DNA of 64,000 nt, from assembly GCA_934433485.1 (NCBI GenBank), contig CAKRZR010000001.1:248001-312000 (forward strand). Reading direction: 5' to 3'. Positions 18,673 to 26,202 of the stretch are shown one piece after another; the stretch's first letter is position 1; the number at the start of each line of letters is the position of its first letter. The position numbers and the translations under genes are program-made. The DNA comes from an uncultured Eubacteriales bacterium (GTDB lineage: Bacteria; Bacillota; Clostridia; Oscillospirales; CAG-272). The notes under the pieces are model-generated. The model was not told the origin of the DNA and did not search any database. It saw only the letters and a list, made by a program, of their open reading frames with translations.

Positions 18673-21498
18673 ATGCCCACCTTCATGGCAGAATTTCCAG
18701 AAAAGCACGGAGACGAAACAGAAGTCAACTGGGGGCTTGAGGTGCTGCGTGTGTTCGGTCTGTTCGGCAAAGGGTGCCTGCGCGCCCTGTCGTATGTGCT
18801 GAACATCCTGCTCACCATCCTGCTTATCGGACTGATCACCGGCATCATTGTCGGCAGCGTCTTCGCTATCTACATCAACAACTACCTCGATCTGACCATC
18901 GATCCGTCCCTACTCGACATTGCCGCCTCCGGAACAACCACCACGCGGTTCTACGTCATGAACTACGCGACGGAGGATGACCGTATCAACCGTATCGGCG
19001 AGCCGGTCGAATGGGAGGACGAGCGAATCACCGGCGCTGAAAACAGCATCTATGTGCCGTACAGCAAGTTCCCGAAAGCACTGGTCGAAGCGTTTGTATC
19101 CATCGAGGACCACCGCTTCTTCTCGCACAACGGCGTAGACTGGCTGACGACCGGCAAAGCGGTGTTCAACTACTTCACGGGCAATTCCGTGGCGGGCGGC
19201 TCCACCATTACGCAGCAGCTTGTCAAAAACGCCACACACGAGGACGAGGTGCGTATTCAGAGAAAGGTCGAGGAGATCTTCCGCGCGCTGAACCTCGAGA
19301 AGGACTACAGCAAAGAGGAGATTCTCGAAAAATACCTCAATATCGTGTATCTCGGCAACAACTGCTACGGTGTACAGGCGGCGGCAAACCTCTATTTTGA
19401 TAAGGACGTCTCCGAGCTGAATCTCGTGCAGTGCGCCGCGCTTGCCGCGATTGTGAAAAACCCGTCGCAGTACGAGCCGCTCTATCACAACGACGACATT
19501 CTCGATGAAAACGGCGAGGTTGTTCGAAAAGGCAACACCGGACGGCGCAACGACGTCATTTACCGGATGCAGGAGCTTGGCAAGATCTCGGAGGCGGAAG
19601 CGGAAGCCGCGTACACCGCCGATCTCGGGATCACGTATTTCGACAAGCAGAAGGAAGCCAACCTCACGAACGAGGGCTTCCACATCTATTCGTGGTATAT
19701 CGAATCCGTCATCGCACAGCTCAAGGAGGACATGGTCGAAAAGCTCGGCATGTCCGCCGAATGGGCGGCGAAGAAGGTGCTCTCCAGCGGCTATAAGATC
19801 TACCTGCCGATCGATTTGGAGGTGCAGGAAACCTTAGAGCTCGTCTACGAAAACGACAAGGAATATATGCCCTCCAGTGGCTCCGGTCTGCAGCCGGAAT
19901 CCGCCATGGTCGTCATGGATCCGTACACAGGAGACGTACTCGGACTGGTCGGCGGCAAGGGAGAAAAGATCATCAACCTGGGCACCAACCGCGCGACACA
20001 GGCAGTGCGGCCGCCGGGATCTTCCATCAAGCCTGTGACCGTCTACGCGCCTGCACTGGACGCGGGACTGATCACCTATGGCTCCGTCATTGACGACACA
20101 CCGCTGTATTTTGAAACGACAGCGAACGGCGGCGTCGATCCGTATCCGCACAACCTGCCGGATGTGTACCGCGGTCTGACCACCGTCAACGGCGCAATCA
20201 CCCGCTCTGTCAATACCGTCGCACTGAAGATCCTCTCCGAGCTGACCGTAGAGAGATCCTTTGCCTTCGCGCACGATAAGCTCCATATCCACAGCCTGAT
20301 CGATTCCGTCACCCGTTCCAACGGCACGGTGATCACCGATAAGGGCTTGGCGGCATTGGGCCTTGGACAGCTCAACTATGGCTTGACCGTTGAGGAATTG
20401 ACCGCCGCATACTGTATCTTCCAGAACAACGGGGTCTACAATACGCCGAATCTGTACCTGTATGTCACAGACAGCGCCGACAATATGGTGCTGAACAACG
20501 AGGACGACCCGGAGATCGTCATCAGCGACGAGAGCGCGACGATCATGACGCTCATGCTCCAGAACGTTGTCAAATCCGGTACCGCATCCGGTCTGAAGCT
20601 CAAGAATTCCGTGGACGTCGCCGGCAAAACCGGTACCACCAACGCGGACTTCGACCGGTACTTCGTCGGCTATACCCCGTATTACGTAGGCGGCGTGTGG
20701 ACCGGCTACGACATGAACCAGACACTGAGCGCGTTCGGTCCCAATCCGTCCCAGCAGACATGGGATACCGTCATGACGATGCTGCACCAGAAATATATCG
20801 ACGCGGCGGCAAACGGCGGGGAACCGCTCAAAAAGTTTGAACGCTCCGCCGGTGTCATCGAGGTCACGTACTGCAAGGATTCCGGACTGCTCTGCTCCGA
20901 CGCGTGCGCCCTGGATCCGCGCGGCAGCCGTGCCGAGGTCGGCTATTTTACCCGCGAAACCGCACCGACGGAATATTGCTCCACGCACGTGATTGTTCAA
21001 AAGGATTCGACCACGGGACTGATTGCTTCTCCGGATTGCAACGCGGCAGATCTTGTGAACGTCGCGCTCATCAAGGTGACAAACCGCGATTTCCCGACAG
21101 AGATCTACGTCGAGGACGCGCAGTACGTCTATCGCGATCTTCCTGCAAATGTGATGCCGTGCAAATGGGGCGGTCTGCCGTTCTTCTACAATTCACTGGG
21201 GGAAGGGCACTATTGCGGCAGCTCCTATGCGACAACGGCATACAACGCTTACTGCTATATTCACTGCGATTACCGGCGCTGGGAAGGCGGTTATACGCCT
21301 CCTGAGACGGAAACGGAAACCGAGACGGAACCGATTCCGGACGAGGATGACATCTACAGAGAAGATCATACCGGGGAAAGTGCCGATCCGTGGGAAACGG
21401 AGACGGATTGGGAGACGGAACCCGATACCGACGAGACAAACTACGATCCCTCCGACCCGATTGTCAAGGATCCGGGTGCCGACAGTCCGTTTTTCTGA
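18673..21498 (+). CDS. Class A penicillin-binding protein (transglycosylase/transpeptidase)
   Basis: A 941-residue bifunctional peptidoglycan synthase. One membrane segment (residues 41-67) is followed by the GT51 domain with catalytic E145 in IEDHRFFSHNGVD and the GGSTITQQLVKN motif, and then the transpeptidase domain with S450-S-I-K453, S512-V-N514 and K652-T-G654. After about residue 870 comes an acidic, Thr/Glu-rich tail (ETETETETEP) ending in DPGADSPFF. Six cysteines sit in the region just before it (CKDSGLLCSDAC and later), which is unusual. AAAGGAG precedes the ATG. Confidence 0.95.
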   Translation: MPTFMAEFPEKHGDETEVNWGLEVLRVFGLFGKGCLRALSYVLNILLTILLIGLITGIIVGSVFAIYINNYLDLTIDPSLLDIAASGTTTTRFYVMNYATEDDRINRIGEPVEWEDERITGAENSIYVPYSKFPKALVEAFVSIEDHRFFSHNGVDWLTTGKAVFNYFTGNSVAGGSTITQQLVKNATHEDEVRIQRKVEEIFRALNLEKDYSKEEILEKYLNIVYLGNNCYGVQAAANLYFDKDVSELNLVQCAALAAIVKNPSQYEPLYHNDDILDENGEVVRKGNTGRRNDVIYRMQELGKISEAEAEAAYTADLGITYFDKQKEANLTNEGFHIYSWYIESVIAQLKEDMVEKLGMSAEWAAKKVLSSGYKIYLPIDLEVQETLELVYENDKEYMPSSGSGLQPESAMVVMDPYTGDVLGLVGGKGEKIINLGTNRATQAVRPPGSSIKPVTVYAPALDAGLITYGSVIDDTPLYFETTANGGVDPYPHNLPDVYRGLTTVNGAITRSVNTVALKILSELTVERSFAFAHDKLHIHSLIDSVTRSNGTVITDKGLAALGLGQLNYGLTVEELTAAYCIFQNNGVYNTPNLYLYVTDSADNMVLNNEDDPEIVISDESATIMTLMLQNVVKSGTASGLKLKNSVDVAGKTGTTNADFDRYFVGYTPYYVGGVWTGYDMNQTLSAFGPNPSQQTWDTVMTMLHQKYIDAAANGGEPLKKFERSAGVIEVTYCKDSGLLCSDACALDPRGSRAEVGYFTRETAPTEYCSTHVIVQKDSTTGLIASPDCNAADLVNVALIKVTNRDFPTEIYVEDAQYVYRDLPANVMPCKWGGLPFFYNSLGEGHYCGSSYATTAYNAYCYIHCDYRRWEGGYTPPETETETETEPIPDEDDIYREDHTGESADPWETETDWETEPDTDETNYDPSDPIVKDPGADSPFF

Positions 21499-21552
21499 TA
21501 AGGCATAATTCTCACAGAGCGATCATATCCATTACCGGAGGTGATCGTTCTG

Positions 21553-22047
21553 ATGGGAAGAAAGCTCGCTCTGGAATGCCGGAGGTGCGGGGGACACATT
21601 CCTCTGTACGCCGCGCTTGCCTTTGTGACCGCGTTTTGCGGTATCCTTCTGTGGGTCAACGGTGTCGCGGCGCCGATTGTGTTCCGGATAGCGGTAATTC
21701 CGTGCGCTGTCCTTGGTCTGACCGGTCACTTCGTGCTGTGGCTCATACTGTATGGGCTGTTTGGCTGGCTGCTCGGTATGCTGCTCACCACACCGGGGAT
21801 TTCCTGTGTGGAGCCGTCTCTCACGGTGATCGCATATACGCTGTGCCTGGCGTGGTATCCGGTGTTTTTCTCGCTCCTGCATACCGCGTTCGCACTGCTT
21901 CTGTTGCTCATTTCTCTGACGGTGAGTATCATTCTGTTGCTCCGCTGCCTCAGACGTACCATCCTGTGTACGATATGTACGCTGCCGGTGCTTGCCCTGG
22001 AAATTGGATTTTTCGGCTGGACAGTGCTGTTTCTGGTACGCAACTGA
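21553..22047 (+). CDS. TspO/MBR-like membrane protein (divergent)
   Basis: A 164-residue protein with about five hydrophobic segments. The second half follows the TspO pattern: a segment like LTGHFVLWLILYGLFGWL, then AWYPVFFSLLHTAFALLLLL, then a helix with RCLRRT and a final TM ending in a Trp-containing stretch. TspO proteins bind porphyrins and other hydrophobic ligands; function here is not known. The start at ATG 21553 is set by a nearly perfect ribosome binding site GGAGGTGATC at 21537-21546; GTG 21541 lies inside it. The N-terminus carries a basic CRRCGG motif that could be a metal site. It is followed by a terminator. Confidence 0.6.
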   Translation: MGRKLALECRRCGGHIPLYAALAFVTAFCGILLWVNGVAAPIVFRIAVIPCAVLGLTGHFVLWLILYGLFGWLLGMLLTTPGISCVEPSLTVIAYTLCLAWYPVFFSLLHTAFALLLLLISLTVSIILLLRCLRRTILCTICTLPVLALEIGFFGWTVLFLVRN

Positions 22048-22103
22048 CCGGGATGTATTCGCCACTTTTCCGGAAAAACTCCGCGGAAAGAACTTTTCCC
22101 GGA

Positions 22104-22132
22104 AAATCGCGCAAATCTGCATGCGATTTTTT
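22104..22132 (+). terminator. Rho-independent terminator after TspO-like gene
   Basis: Stem AAATCGC (22104-22110) with GCGATTT (22123-22129), extended by an inner GCA/TGC pairing, ends in a T run. It closes the long nusB-to-TspO block. Confidence 0.75.
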
Positions 22133-22153
22133 ATAAAAATATAGCCAAATGTA

Positions 22154-22182
22154 TTGACATTTTTAGTTCTGTCATGTATAAT
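22154..22182 (+). promoter_or_regulatory. Consensus SigA promoter for the DUF4430-like lipoprotein
   Basis: TTGACA (22154-22159), 17-bp spacer, TATAAT (22177-22182): a perfect promoter 40 bp upstream of the lipoprotein start. Confidence 0.88.
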
Positions 22183-22221
22183 AGGTACGGTCTTTCAGAA
22201 AACTTTTAGGAGGAACAAAAA

Positions 22222-22692
22222 ATGAAAAAGATCAGATTTGCAGCTCTCGTACTTGCGATCGTTATGATCGCGCTGACTGCCGCATCCTGTGGTGGCGAAA
22301 AGGCAGAAAAGGTTTCTGTCAAGTGCACCATTTCCGCTGTTGTGGACAACGAAACGAAGTTCGGTCCGTTTGAACTGACTGTAGAAGGCACCGTTGACAA
22401 CCCGCCGACAGTCCTGAACGCAGCGGAGCTCGCTTTCCAGCACAATGAGATCACTTTCACCGTAGCGGACGACGGTCTCGGCTTCAAGTCCATCACCCTC
22501 GACGGCAATGAATACAAGAACTATGCCGACGACGTGAACATCTACGGCTGGTACTACACCGCAAACGGCATCGAACCGGAAAACGGCAGAATGGGCGTCA
22601 ACCTCGTCAATGAAGGCGATGTGATCGAGCTGATCTACAGCGCAACCCCGTTTGAGCCGGAATACGAAACCGAAGAAGAAGCGGCGCAGTAA
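22222..22692 (+). CDS. Lipoprotein with a DUF4430-like domain
   Basis: A 156-residue exported lipoprotein: MKKIRFAAL signal, hydrophobic core, lipobox ending at C23 (TAASC). The mature part starts with a beta-strand SVKCTISAVVD and contains TVLNAAELAF, then GFKSITLDG and a GWYYTANG motif followed by an acidic tail. The TVL...SI..G...GWYYxxNG order matches the DUF4430 family, found in cobalamin-binding transcobalamin-like and many surface proteins of Firmicutes. The ligand is unknown. It is a single-gene transcript, with a perfect promoter and its own terminator, so expression is probably high. Confidence 0.78.
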   Translation: MKKIRFAALVLAIVMIALTAASCGGEKAEKVSVKCTISAVVDNETKFGPFELTVEGTVDNPPTVLNAAELAFQHNEITFTVADDGLGFKSITLDGNEYKNYADDVNIYGWYYTANGIEPENGRMGVNLVNEGDVIELIYSATPFEPEYETEEEAAQ

Positions 22693-22728
22693 TGTAGCGC
22701 TCTGTAAAAGACTGTACTAAAAAAGAAG

Positions 22729-22768
22729 AAAAGGATCGCCTTGGAGTATTTCCGGACGATCCTTTTGC
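22729..22768 (+). terminator. Rho-independent terminator after lipoprotein gene
   Basis: A 10-bp perfect stem, AAAAGGATCG (22729-22738) with CGATCCTTTT (22757-22766), with an A/T run on each side. Confidence 0.8.
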
Positions 22769-22825
22769 TTGTGACAAAGATTTCCAAAAAATCCGCAGTT
22801 TCGTCACAATCGGTCAGCGTTTCTG

Positions 22826-22834
22826 TGGTATACT
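22826..22834 (+). promoter_or_regulatory. Extended -10 promoter for the FTR-trxA operon
   Basis: TGG-TATACT at 22826-22834 is an extended -10 element. No good -35 is visible. It lies 26 bp ahead of the FTR-like start. Confidence 0.6.
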
Positions 22835-22859
22835 AAGAATGCGCAAAGGAGGGATGCAC

Positions 22860-23066
22860 ATGAGCATTCGATTGAACGAGGATGCGGAAATTGTCAAAAT
22901 GATCCGCGAGGGACTTCGAAAATCCGGCGGCTATTGTCCCTGTCGGATGGAAAAAATCCCGGAAAACAAGTGCATCTGCAAAGAATTCAGAGAACAGATG
23001 GCAGACCCGGCATTTGAAGGATATTGCCACTGCATGTTATATTATAAGGAAAAGGACAAAGAATAA
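22860..23066 (+). CDS. Ferredoxin:thioredoxin reductase catalytic-subunit-like protein
   Basis: A 68-residue protein with six cysteines in three CxC pairs: C26-P-C28, C38-I-C40 and C56-H-C58. This pattern is that of the FTR catalytic (beta) chain, in which a 4Fe-4S cluster lies next to a redox-active disulfide and passes electrons from ferredoxin to thioredoxin. The start ATG 22860 is set by AAAGGAGGG at 22845-22853. The thioredoxin gene follows 41 bp downstream, supporting a dedicated pair. The protein is shorter than plant FTR beta chains, and no variable (alpha) subunit is nearby, as is usual for non-photosynthetic anaerobes. Confidence 0.87.
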   Translation: MSIRLNEDAEIVKMIREGLRKSGGYCPCRMEKIPENKCICKEFREQMADPAFEGYCHCMLYYKEKDKE

Positions 23067-23107
23067 ATACATATGCGGCGCGTCCATAGGTGCCGCGGGA
23101 GGTATAT

Positions 23108-23425
23108 ATGGCAGAAATCACTTTAACAGGCGCGAATTTTGCGGAAAATGTACTCAAATCGGAGAAACCGGTGCTCGTCGATTTCTGGGCGACCTGGTGC
23201 GGTCCGTGCCGGATGATCGCGCCGAATGTGGAAAAGATCGCGGAGGATCACGCGGCGGAACTGACGGTCGGCAAGGTCAACGTAGACGAGGAAGCGGATC
23301 TTGCGGAGGAATTTGGCATTCGCAGCATCCCGACCCTTATCCTTTTCCGAAACGGCAGACCGGTCGCGCAAACACTCGGCTACAAAACCGTGGAGCAGCT
23401 TGAGGAATTTGTAAAGGCACAGTAA
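23108..23425 (+). CDS. trxA: Thioredoxin
   Basis: A 105-residue classical thioredoxin with active site W30-C31-G-P-C34 in VDFWATWCGPCRM, the cis-proline region IRSIPTLILFRNG and the expected fold length. It reduces protein disulfides. The start has GGGAGG 5 bases upstream. It shares an operon with the FTR-like gene and no NADPH-thioredoxin reductase is near, which suggests that it draws electrons from ferredoxin. Confidence 0.96.
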   Translation: MAEITLTGANFAENVLKSEKPVLVDFWATWCGPCRMIAPNVEKIAEDHAAELTVGKVNVDEEADLAEEFGIRSIPTLILFRNGRPVAQTLGYKTVEQLEEFVKAQ

Positions 23426-23440
23426 CATCCCGCATAACAG

Positions 23441-23472
23441 AGAAAGCCCTACTGGATAGGGCTTTCTTTTTT
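23441..23472 (+). terminator. Rho-independent terminator after trxA
   Basis: A perfect 11-bp stem AGAAAGCCCTA (23441-23451) with TAGGGCTTTCT (23457-23467), loop of 5, followed by a T run. Confidence 0.9.
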
Positions 23473-23542
23473 ATGCCAAGGCACGAAAACAGGCGTATTG
23501 TTCGCGGAAATACACACGATGCGTGCCACGTGGCGCAAATAT

Positions 23543-23605
23543 TTGACAAAATTCGCGTTTCTGGTATAAAAAGGTCTTGACAAAGAAGTTAGACTATGCT
23601 AACAT
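23543..23605 (+). promoter_or_regulatory. Tandem promoters of the feo operon
   Basis: P1: TTGACA (23543-23548), 16-bp spacer, TATAAA (23565-23570) with an extended TGG. P2: TTGACA (23577-23582), 17-bp spacer, weak -10 TAACAT (23600-23605). The P2 -10 lies inside an inverted repeat (separate entry). Confidence 0.7.
23588..23603 (+). promoter_or_regulatory. Inverted repeat, probable metal-repressor operator for feoAB
   Basis: GTTAG (23588-23592), 6 bases, CTAAC (23599-23603). This sits downstream of promoter P1 and over the -10 of P2. The half sites resemble the TTAGG/CCTAA arms of DtxR-family operators. Iron-dependent repression is inferred from position and gene content. Confidence 0.5.
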
Positions 23606-23635
23606 ATAGGAAAACAAAATGCTCGGAGGCAAATC

Positions 23636-23902
23636 ATGACACTGGATGAGCTGCAAATCGGAAAAAGCGCTGTGATCACCGCGGTTGGCGGAGAAGGAGC
23701 GCTGCGCTGTCGTCTGCTCGATATGGGATTGATCCCCAAAACGGAGGTTACGCTCCAAAAGGTGGCGCCGCTCGGAGATCCGATTGAGATCCGTGTTCGC
23801 GGATACGAACTGACCATTCGTCTGGATGACGCGAAAAAAATCGCGGTACAAGCGGCGGATACGCTGCAGAAAGCACAGGAACGTGAAGAGGTGGCGGTAT
23901 GA
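23636..23902 (+). CDS. feoA: Ferrous iron transport protein A
   Basis: An 88-residue SH3-like protein beginning TLDELQIGKSAVI with the family motifs RLLDMGLIPKTEV and RGYELTIRLDDAKKI. FeoA is a cytosolic partner of FeoB. TCGGAGG precedes the ATG. The stop overlaps the feoB start (ATGA). Confidence 0.93.
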   Translation: MTLDELQIGKSAVITAVGGEGALRCRLLDMGLIPKTEVTLQKVAPLGDPIEIRVRGYELTIRLDDAKKIAVQAADTLQKAQEREEVAV

Positions 23903-25908
23903 TTTTCGCGTTGGCAGGCAACCAGAACTGCGGAAAAACGACGCTGTTCAACGCATTGACTGGCTCGAACCAACATGTCGGCAACTTTCCAGGCGTTACC
24001 GTGGATCAAAAAATCGGCGATGTCCGCGATGTGAAAAACTGCCAGGTCGTAGATTTGCCCGGTATCTATTCGCTTCGTCCGTATACACAAGAGGAAATCG
24101 TCACGCGTGACTTCATCCTCAACCAGAAGCCGGATGGCATTATCAACATCGTCGACGCGACCAACATCGAGCGCAACCTGTACCTGACCCTCCAATTACT
24201 CGAGCTGTGCGTACCGATGGTGCTTGCGCTCAATATGATGGACGAGGTAAACGCGAACGGCGGTACGGTCGATATTGCGAAAATGAGCGAAATGCTGGGC
24301 ATTCCCGTCATTCCCATCAGTGCTTCCTGCGGCGACGGTGTATCCGAGCTGATTGACAAAGCCGTCTCCACTGCGAAAAACAAGCAGAAACCAAAGGTGT
24401 GGGACTTCTGTACCGCCGATTCTGCCGTGCACCGCTGTATCCACGCCGTTGTGCACCTCATCGACGACCACGCCGCGCGTGCCGGACTGCCGCCGCGATT
24501 TTGCACCGCCAAGCTCATCGAGGGTGACAGTGAGATGGCGGATCGTCTGGAGCTCGATACAAACGAGCGGGAGCTTCTTGAGCATTGTATCGTGGAGATG
24601 GAGGACGAATGCGGTCTGGACAGAAACGCGGCGCTTGCCGATATGCGGTATGCTTTTATCGAACGGGTCGTCGCCGCTTCCGTAGTCAAGGCGCACGAGA
24701 GCAGGGAACACCGTCGCAGCATGGCGATTGACCGTGTGCTGACCGGCAAATATACCGCTCTTCCGGTCTTTTTCGGCGTGATGGTATTGGTGTTCTGGCT
24801 GACCTTCGGTGTGATCGGCTCCGCGCTGTCCGACCTGCTCGCACTCGGCATTGATGCATTTACAGGACTTGTGGATCGCGCGCTGACCGCCTATGGCATC
24901 AACCCTGTGGTACACAGCCTGCTCATCGACGGGATTTTCGCGGGTGTCGGCAGCGTACTCACATTTTTGCCGCTGATCGTGGTGCTGTTTTTCTTCCTGT
25001 CGATTTTGGAGGATACCGGCTATATGGCGCGCGTCGCGTTTGTCATGGACAGAGCACTGCGAAAAATCGGCTTGTCCGGTCGTTCGTTCGTTCCGATGCT
25101 CGTCGGCTTTGGCTGTTCTGTACCGGCGATCATGGCAACACGTACCGTTTCGTCCGACCGCGACCGCAAAATGACGATTCTTTTGACGCCGTACATGAGC
25201 TGTTCCGCGAAAATTCCGATTTACGCCGTGTTTGCTGCTGCTTTTTTCCCACAGGCAAAGGCGGCGGTGATGATCGGCTTGTATGTTTTGGGCATTCTTC
25301 TCTCCATTGTACTCGCTCTGATCTTGAAAAACACAGCGTTCCGGGGCAATCCGGTTCCGTTTGTGATGGAGCTGCCGAACTATCGCCTACCGTCTCCGAA
25401 AAGTGTTGCACTGCTTCTGTGGGATAAGGCGAAAGACTTTTTACAGCGCGCGTTTGGCATCATCTTTCTTGCCACCGTCATCATCTGGTTCCTGCAGAGC
25501 TTCGACACACGGCTCAACGTCGTGGAAAACAGCGCGGATAGCCTGCTTGCCCTGATCGGACGGTACATAGCGCCGGTGTTCGCGCCGCTCGGCTTCGGAG
25601 ATTGGCGCGCGGCAACCTCGCTCATCTCCGGCTTTACGGCAAAAGAAGCGGTCATCTCCACCATGGCGGTGCTCCTTGAAACGAATCTCGCCAACCTGGG
25701 CGGTACCCTGTCCGCTTTGTTCACACCTCTTTCTGCCGTATCGTTCTTAGTGTTTACACTGCTGTATACCCCGTGTGTGGCAGCAGTCGCGGCGATTCGC
25801 AGAGAGCTTGGTTCCCGTATACAGACTATCGGCGTGGTGGTGCTCCAATGCGTTGTCGCGTGGGTGTGCGCTTTTGTCGTATACCAAATCGGGGGACTTC
25901 TCCTATGA
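23899..25908 (+). CDS. feoB: Ferrous iron transporter FeoB
   Basis: A 669-residue membrane protein. The N-terminal G domain has G1 GNQNCGKTT (residues 7-15), switch region GNFPGVTVD, G3 VDLPGIYSL and G4 NMMDE; then a GDI-like helical region and the polytopic domain with the two Gate regions (one containing VGFGCSVPAIMATR, the other FGDWRAATSLISGFTAKEAV). It takes up Fe(II), as expected in an anoxic habitat. The length is slightly short of the usual 700-plus. It is coupled to feoA and to the small gene downstream by 4-bp overlaps. Confidence 0.96.
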   Translation: MIFALAGNQNCGKTTLFNALTGSNQHVGNFPGVTVDQKIGDVRDVKNCQVVDLPGIYSLRPYTQEEIVTRDFILNQKPDGIINIVDATNIERNLYLTLQLLELCVPMVLALNMMDEVNANGGTVDIAKMSEMLGIPVIPISASCGDGVSELIDKAVSTAKNKQKPKVWDFCTADSAVHRCIHAVVHLIDDHAARAGLPPRFCTAKLIEGDSEMADRLELDTNERELLEHCIVEMEDECGLDRNAALADMRYAFIERVVAASVVKAHESREHRRSMAIDRVLTGKYTALPVFFGVMVLVFWLTFGVIGSALSDLLALGIDAFTGLVDRALTAYGINPVVHSLLIDGIFAGVGSVLTFLPLIVVLFFFLSILEDTGYMARVAFVMDRALRKIGLSGRSFVPMLVGFGCSVPAIMATRTVSSDRDRKMTILLTPYMSCSAKIPIYAVFAAAFFPQAKAAVMIGLYVLGILLSIVLALILKNTAFRGNPVPFVMELPNYRLPSPKSVALLLWDKAKDFLQRAFGIIFLATVIIWFLQSFDTRLNVVENSADSLLALIGRYIAPVFAPLGFGDWRAATSLISGFTAKEAVISTMAVLLETNLANLGGTLSALFTPLSAVSFLVFTLLYTPCVAAVAAIRRELGSRIQTIGVVVLQCVVAWVCAFVVYQIGGLLL

Positions 25909-26051
25909 CGCTGCTCGACTATCTGTTCCTTGCCGCAGTCACAGCGGGAATCTTTTTCGCCATTCGCTCGCTGGTTCGCCACAAGCGCGGTTGTCATGGC
26001 GGATGCGACCGATGCTGTGCGCACTGTACGGAAAAGAAAACGCACAAATAG
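25905..26051 (+). CDS. FeoB-associated Cys-rich membrane protein
   Basis: A 48-residue protein: one membrane helix (residues 5-22) followed by a basic, Cys-rich tail RHKRGCHGGCDRCCAHC. Its ATG overlaps the feoB stop (ATGA). Small proteins of this form follow feoB in many Clostridia and probably stand in for FeoC. Function, perhaps metal sensing or protection of FeoB, is inferred only. Confidence 0.85.
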   Translation: MTLLDYLFLAAVTAGIFFAIRSLVRHKRGCHGGCDRCCAHCTEKKTHK

Positions 26052-26060
26052 ACATATTAC

Positions 26061-26101
26061 GCCGCGATTCAGCGCTGTTCTGTGGAATCGCGGCTTTTTT
26101 C
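26061..26101 (+). terminator. Rho-independent terminator of the feo operon
   Basis: A 10-bp perfect stem GCCGCGATTC (26061-26070) with GAATCGCGGC (26085-26094) followed by a run of T. Confidence 0.9.
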
Positions 26102-26130
26102 TTGACTTTTTTCTAAAATTCGTATATAAT
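26102..26130 (+). promoter_or_regulatory. SigA promoter for the EutH gene
   Basis: TTGACT (26102-26107), 17-bp spacer, TATAAT (26125-26130). It abuts the T run of the feo terminator, so EutH is transcribed separately. Confidence 0.8.
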
Positions 26131-26202
26131 CATAGACGATTTTGTAGGGAGGTCGAGAATCCATCCGAAAACGACTTTCCCCATGGCAGGAGATGCGAGA
26201 GT

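Noticed and set aside
22081..22110. TTTTCC/GGAAAA palindromes before the lipoprotein promoter as an operator
   Set aside because: They are short, AT/GC simple, and lie upstream of the terminator; nothing ties them to regulation.
25930..26202. Extended EutH start inside the Cys-rich gene
   Set aside because: It would read through the feo terminator and the EutH promoter; ATG 26203 has its own ribosome binding site.
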